From Jejuia sp040720935 (GTDB lineage: Bacteria > Bacteroidota > Bacteroidia > Flavobacteriales > Flavobacteriaceae), in the NCBI RefSeq assembly GCF_040720935.1, contig NZ_JBFDAE010000014.1, positions 52,520-116,519 of the forward strand: a DNA stretch of 64,000 nt, written 5' to 3'. The position numbers were made by a program, and so were the translations under genes. This document shows, in pieces, positions 62,831 to 64,000 of the stretch. The notes under the pieces were generated by a model. It searched no databases. It was not told the DNA's origin and was given only the letters and a program-made list of their open reading frames with translations. Positions within the stretch are counted from its first letter, which is position 1. Every line of letters starts with the position of its first letter.

Positions 62831-62941
62831 ATTTTTATCTAAAAATTATTATACCTAAAAAAACAATTAACATAACATTGAACTTTATTCTTAGAAATAC
62901 AAAATATCAAATTTTAATAAATTTAATAAAACTATAATACC

Positions 62942-63646
62942 ATGAGTGAATTTACCTCAAATCATTTTAATGAACAACTATATAACTTAGATGCTCCTTC
63001 TCAGATAGTACCAGAAATTATTAAAATTGTAAAGCCAAAAAGTGTTGTTGATGTTGGTTGCGGTACAGGTACATTTCTTCATTGTTTTAAGCAAAGCGGA
63101 ATTGAGGAAGTTTTAGGAATTGACGGTCCTTGGGCAAATAAAGAGCTTTTACACAAGCACCTATCGCCAGAGGAGTTTAAAGAAATAGATTTAAACAAAG
63201 AAGAATTTAATTTAAATAAGAAATTTGATTTGGTATTGAGTTTAGAGGTCGCAAATCATCTTGAAGAAAAACAAGCTGATACTTTTATTGAAAATTTAGT
63301 TAATTCTGGAAAAATAATACTGTTTTCTGCAGCTGTACCTTTTCAAGGAGGCGATTATCAAATTAATTTTCAATGGTTATCATATTGGGAAAAGAAATTT
63401 CTTAAACATGATTATGTTGTTCATGACGTGTTGCGGCCTTTATTCTGGAATAACCCAAAAATATTTTGCTGGTATAAGCAAAATATGGTTTTAGTAGCTC
63501 CTAAAGATTTTGAATTTGAAAATAAAACTTTACAATCTGTTCCAAAGGAAATGAGAGATATTGTACATTATGAGCTTCACACAATGTTAAACAGTTCTAG
63601 ATTATATACTGTTTTTAGAAAATTAAGAAGCTTGTTGGGAAAATAA
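62942..63646 (+). CDS. Class I SAM-dependent methyltransferase
   Basis: 234 residues. VVDVGCGTGTFLHCF is motif I, VLGIDGPW with the acidic residue is motif II, and FDLVLSLEVANHLEE is motif IV. Its position after two glycosyltransferases suggests sugar methylation or capping of a surface glycan, as in FkbM/WbdD-type partners, but the acceptor is unknown. 111 bases of AT-rich DNA separate it from the second glycosyltransferase. Confidence 0.88.
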   Translation: MSEFTSNHFNEQLYNLDAPSQIVPEIIKIVKPKSVVDVGCGTGTFLHCFKQSGIEEVLGIDGPWANKELLHKHLSPEEFKEIDLNKEEFNLNKKFDLVLSLEVANHLEEKQADTFIENLVNSGKIILFSAAVPFQGGDYQINFQWLSYWEKKFLKHDYVVHDVLRPLFWNNPKIFCWYKQNMVLVAPKDFEFENKTLQSVPKEMRDIVHYELHTMLNSSRLYTVFRKLRSLLGK

Positions 63647-63695
63647 TTTGATTTAAAAGGTGATGTTTAGCTTCTAATACTTTTTAATATTATTG

Positions 63696-63776
63696 TGAGT
63701 TCACATAAGGTCTATGCATTATGCTGCAATTTAACGATGTTTTTTTTATGAAGCATGCTTCCGGTATGTGAACTCA
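63696..63776. other. Inverted repeat pair in the non-coding right end
   Basis: TGAGTTCACATA at 63696-63707 is the exact reverse complement of 63765-63776. The 57 bases between contain atgcattatgctgcaa and a T-run. The rest of 63647-63875 shows no gene. It could be an operator pair or an old repeat. Confidence 0.4.
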
Positions 63777-63875
63777 TATAAATTATAACTAAAACGGATC
63801 ATTTAATTCGTTTCTTTTCGCGATTTCATTATTGGGTAATATGGTCTAAAATGGCTGGTGAATTTTAGATAAATA

Positions 63876-64000
63876 GGCACTATCCTAAAATCTGTGTAAG
63901 TTTCAAAACTCAGGGTTAAATTATTTATAGTTTAATCCTGTTTTCAAATATAGCTAAAAATTGGTTCAATATAATTCCCCAATTTCTAATTGGCATTGTC
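63876..64000 (-). mobile_element. End of an IS256-like insertion sequence (partial)
   Basis: A minus-strand frame enters from the right edge and stops at 63925: TMPIRNWGIILNQFLAIFEN then RIKL. The W-T-M-P-I-x-N-W-G...F-E-x-R ending is that of IS256/Mutator-type transposases in this phylum. Beyond the stop, ggcactatcctaaaatctg at 63876 looks like the terminal inverted repeat. Only 24 residues are visible, so the family call is tentative. Confidence 0.5.

Overview
The window is AT-rich DNA from a marine-type member of the Flavobacteriaceae (Bacteroidota). Supporting signs are: type IX secretion (T9SS) sorting domains of both type A and type B; promoters of the Bacteroidota form (TTG, about 20 bases, then TAnnTTTG); frequent TTG starts; a SusC-like carboxypeptidase-regulatory plus TonB-type receptor; a small CAL67264-like membrane protein; and lipoproteins with Bacteroidota-style signals. 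No rRNA, tRNA or CRISPR array was seen.

Layout. 1-8333: three giant T9SS type B surface proteins in tandem on the minus strand, the first running off the left edge. 8361-10098: an ABC exporter pair. 10204-14826: an unknown protein, a pRiA4b ORF-3-like protein, an SGNH/MBOAT O-acyltransferase pair and a DCC thiol oxidoreductase. 14844-20631: two TPR-membrane-HTH regulators with nearly identical output halves, then a lipoprotein related to cholesterol-dependent cytolysins; TTGTCYA direct repeats with an 11-base period lie upstream of all three. 20801-29876: MutS2-like, SppA, DoxX, a vWA-like protein, acyl-CoA carboxylase, and an FMN reductase / MarR / pirin redox cluster with its own operators and 5' leader hairpins. 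29895-34335: a phosphoethanolamine transferase and phosphodiesterase-like pair, a small membrane protein, and EttA.

34268-39285: a 4.9-kb insertion bracketed by a perfect 67-base direct repeat of the ettA 3' end. It carries one 1465-residue DUF285/BspA-like surface protein with cohesin-like, dockerin and T9SS domains. 39880-49697: the best candidate for an undescribed system, a colinear set of a coiled-coil protein, an unknown protein, an AAA+ ATPase, a NudK-type Nudix hydrolase, another unknown protein and two membrane proteins. Almost every gap between these genes is filled by a different repeat or small mobile gene: a GC-rich repeat, a four-helix-bundle gene inside inverted repeats, a MITE-like hairpin, a GIY-YIG gene inside 30-base inverted repeats, and a perfect palindrome.

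49887-58465: a GH16 lipoprotein, a coiled-coil membrane protein, a Crp-type regulator, fumC, a 1-Cys peroxiredoxin, a 58-residue membrane protein and a TonB-type receptor. 58553-60618: a prfB / HAD / arsC operon whose first gene uses the classical +1 programmed frameshift. 60773-63646: two glycosyltransferases and a methyltransferase for surface glycans. The right edge holds the end of an IS256-like insertion sequence.
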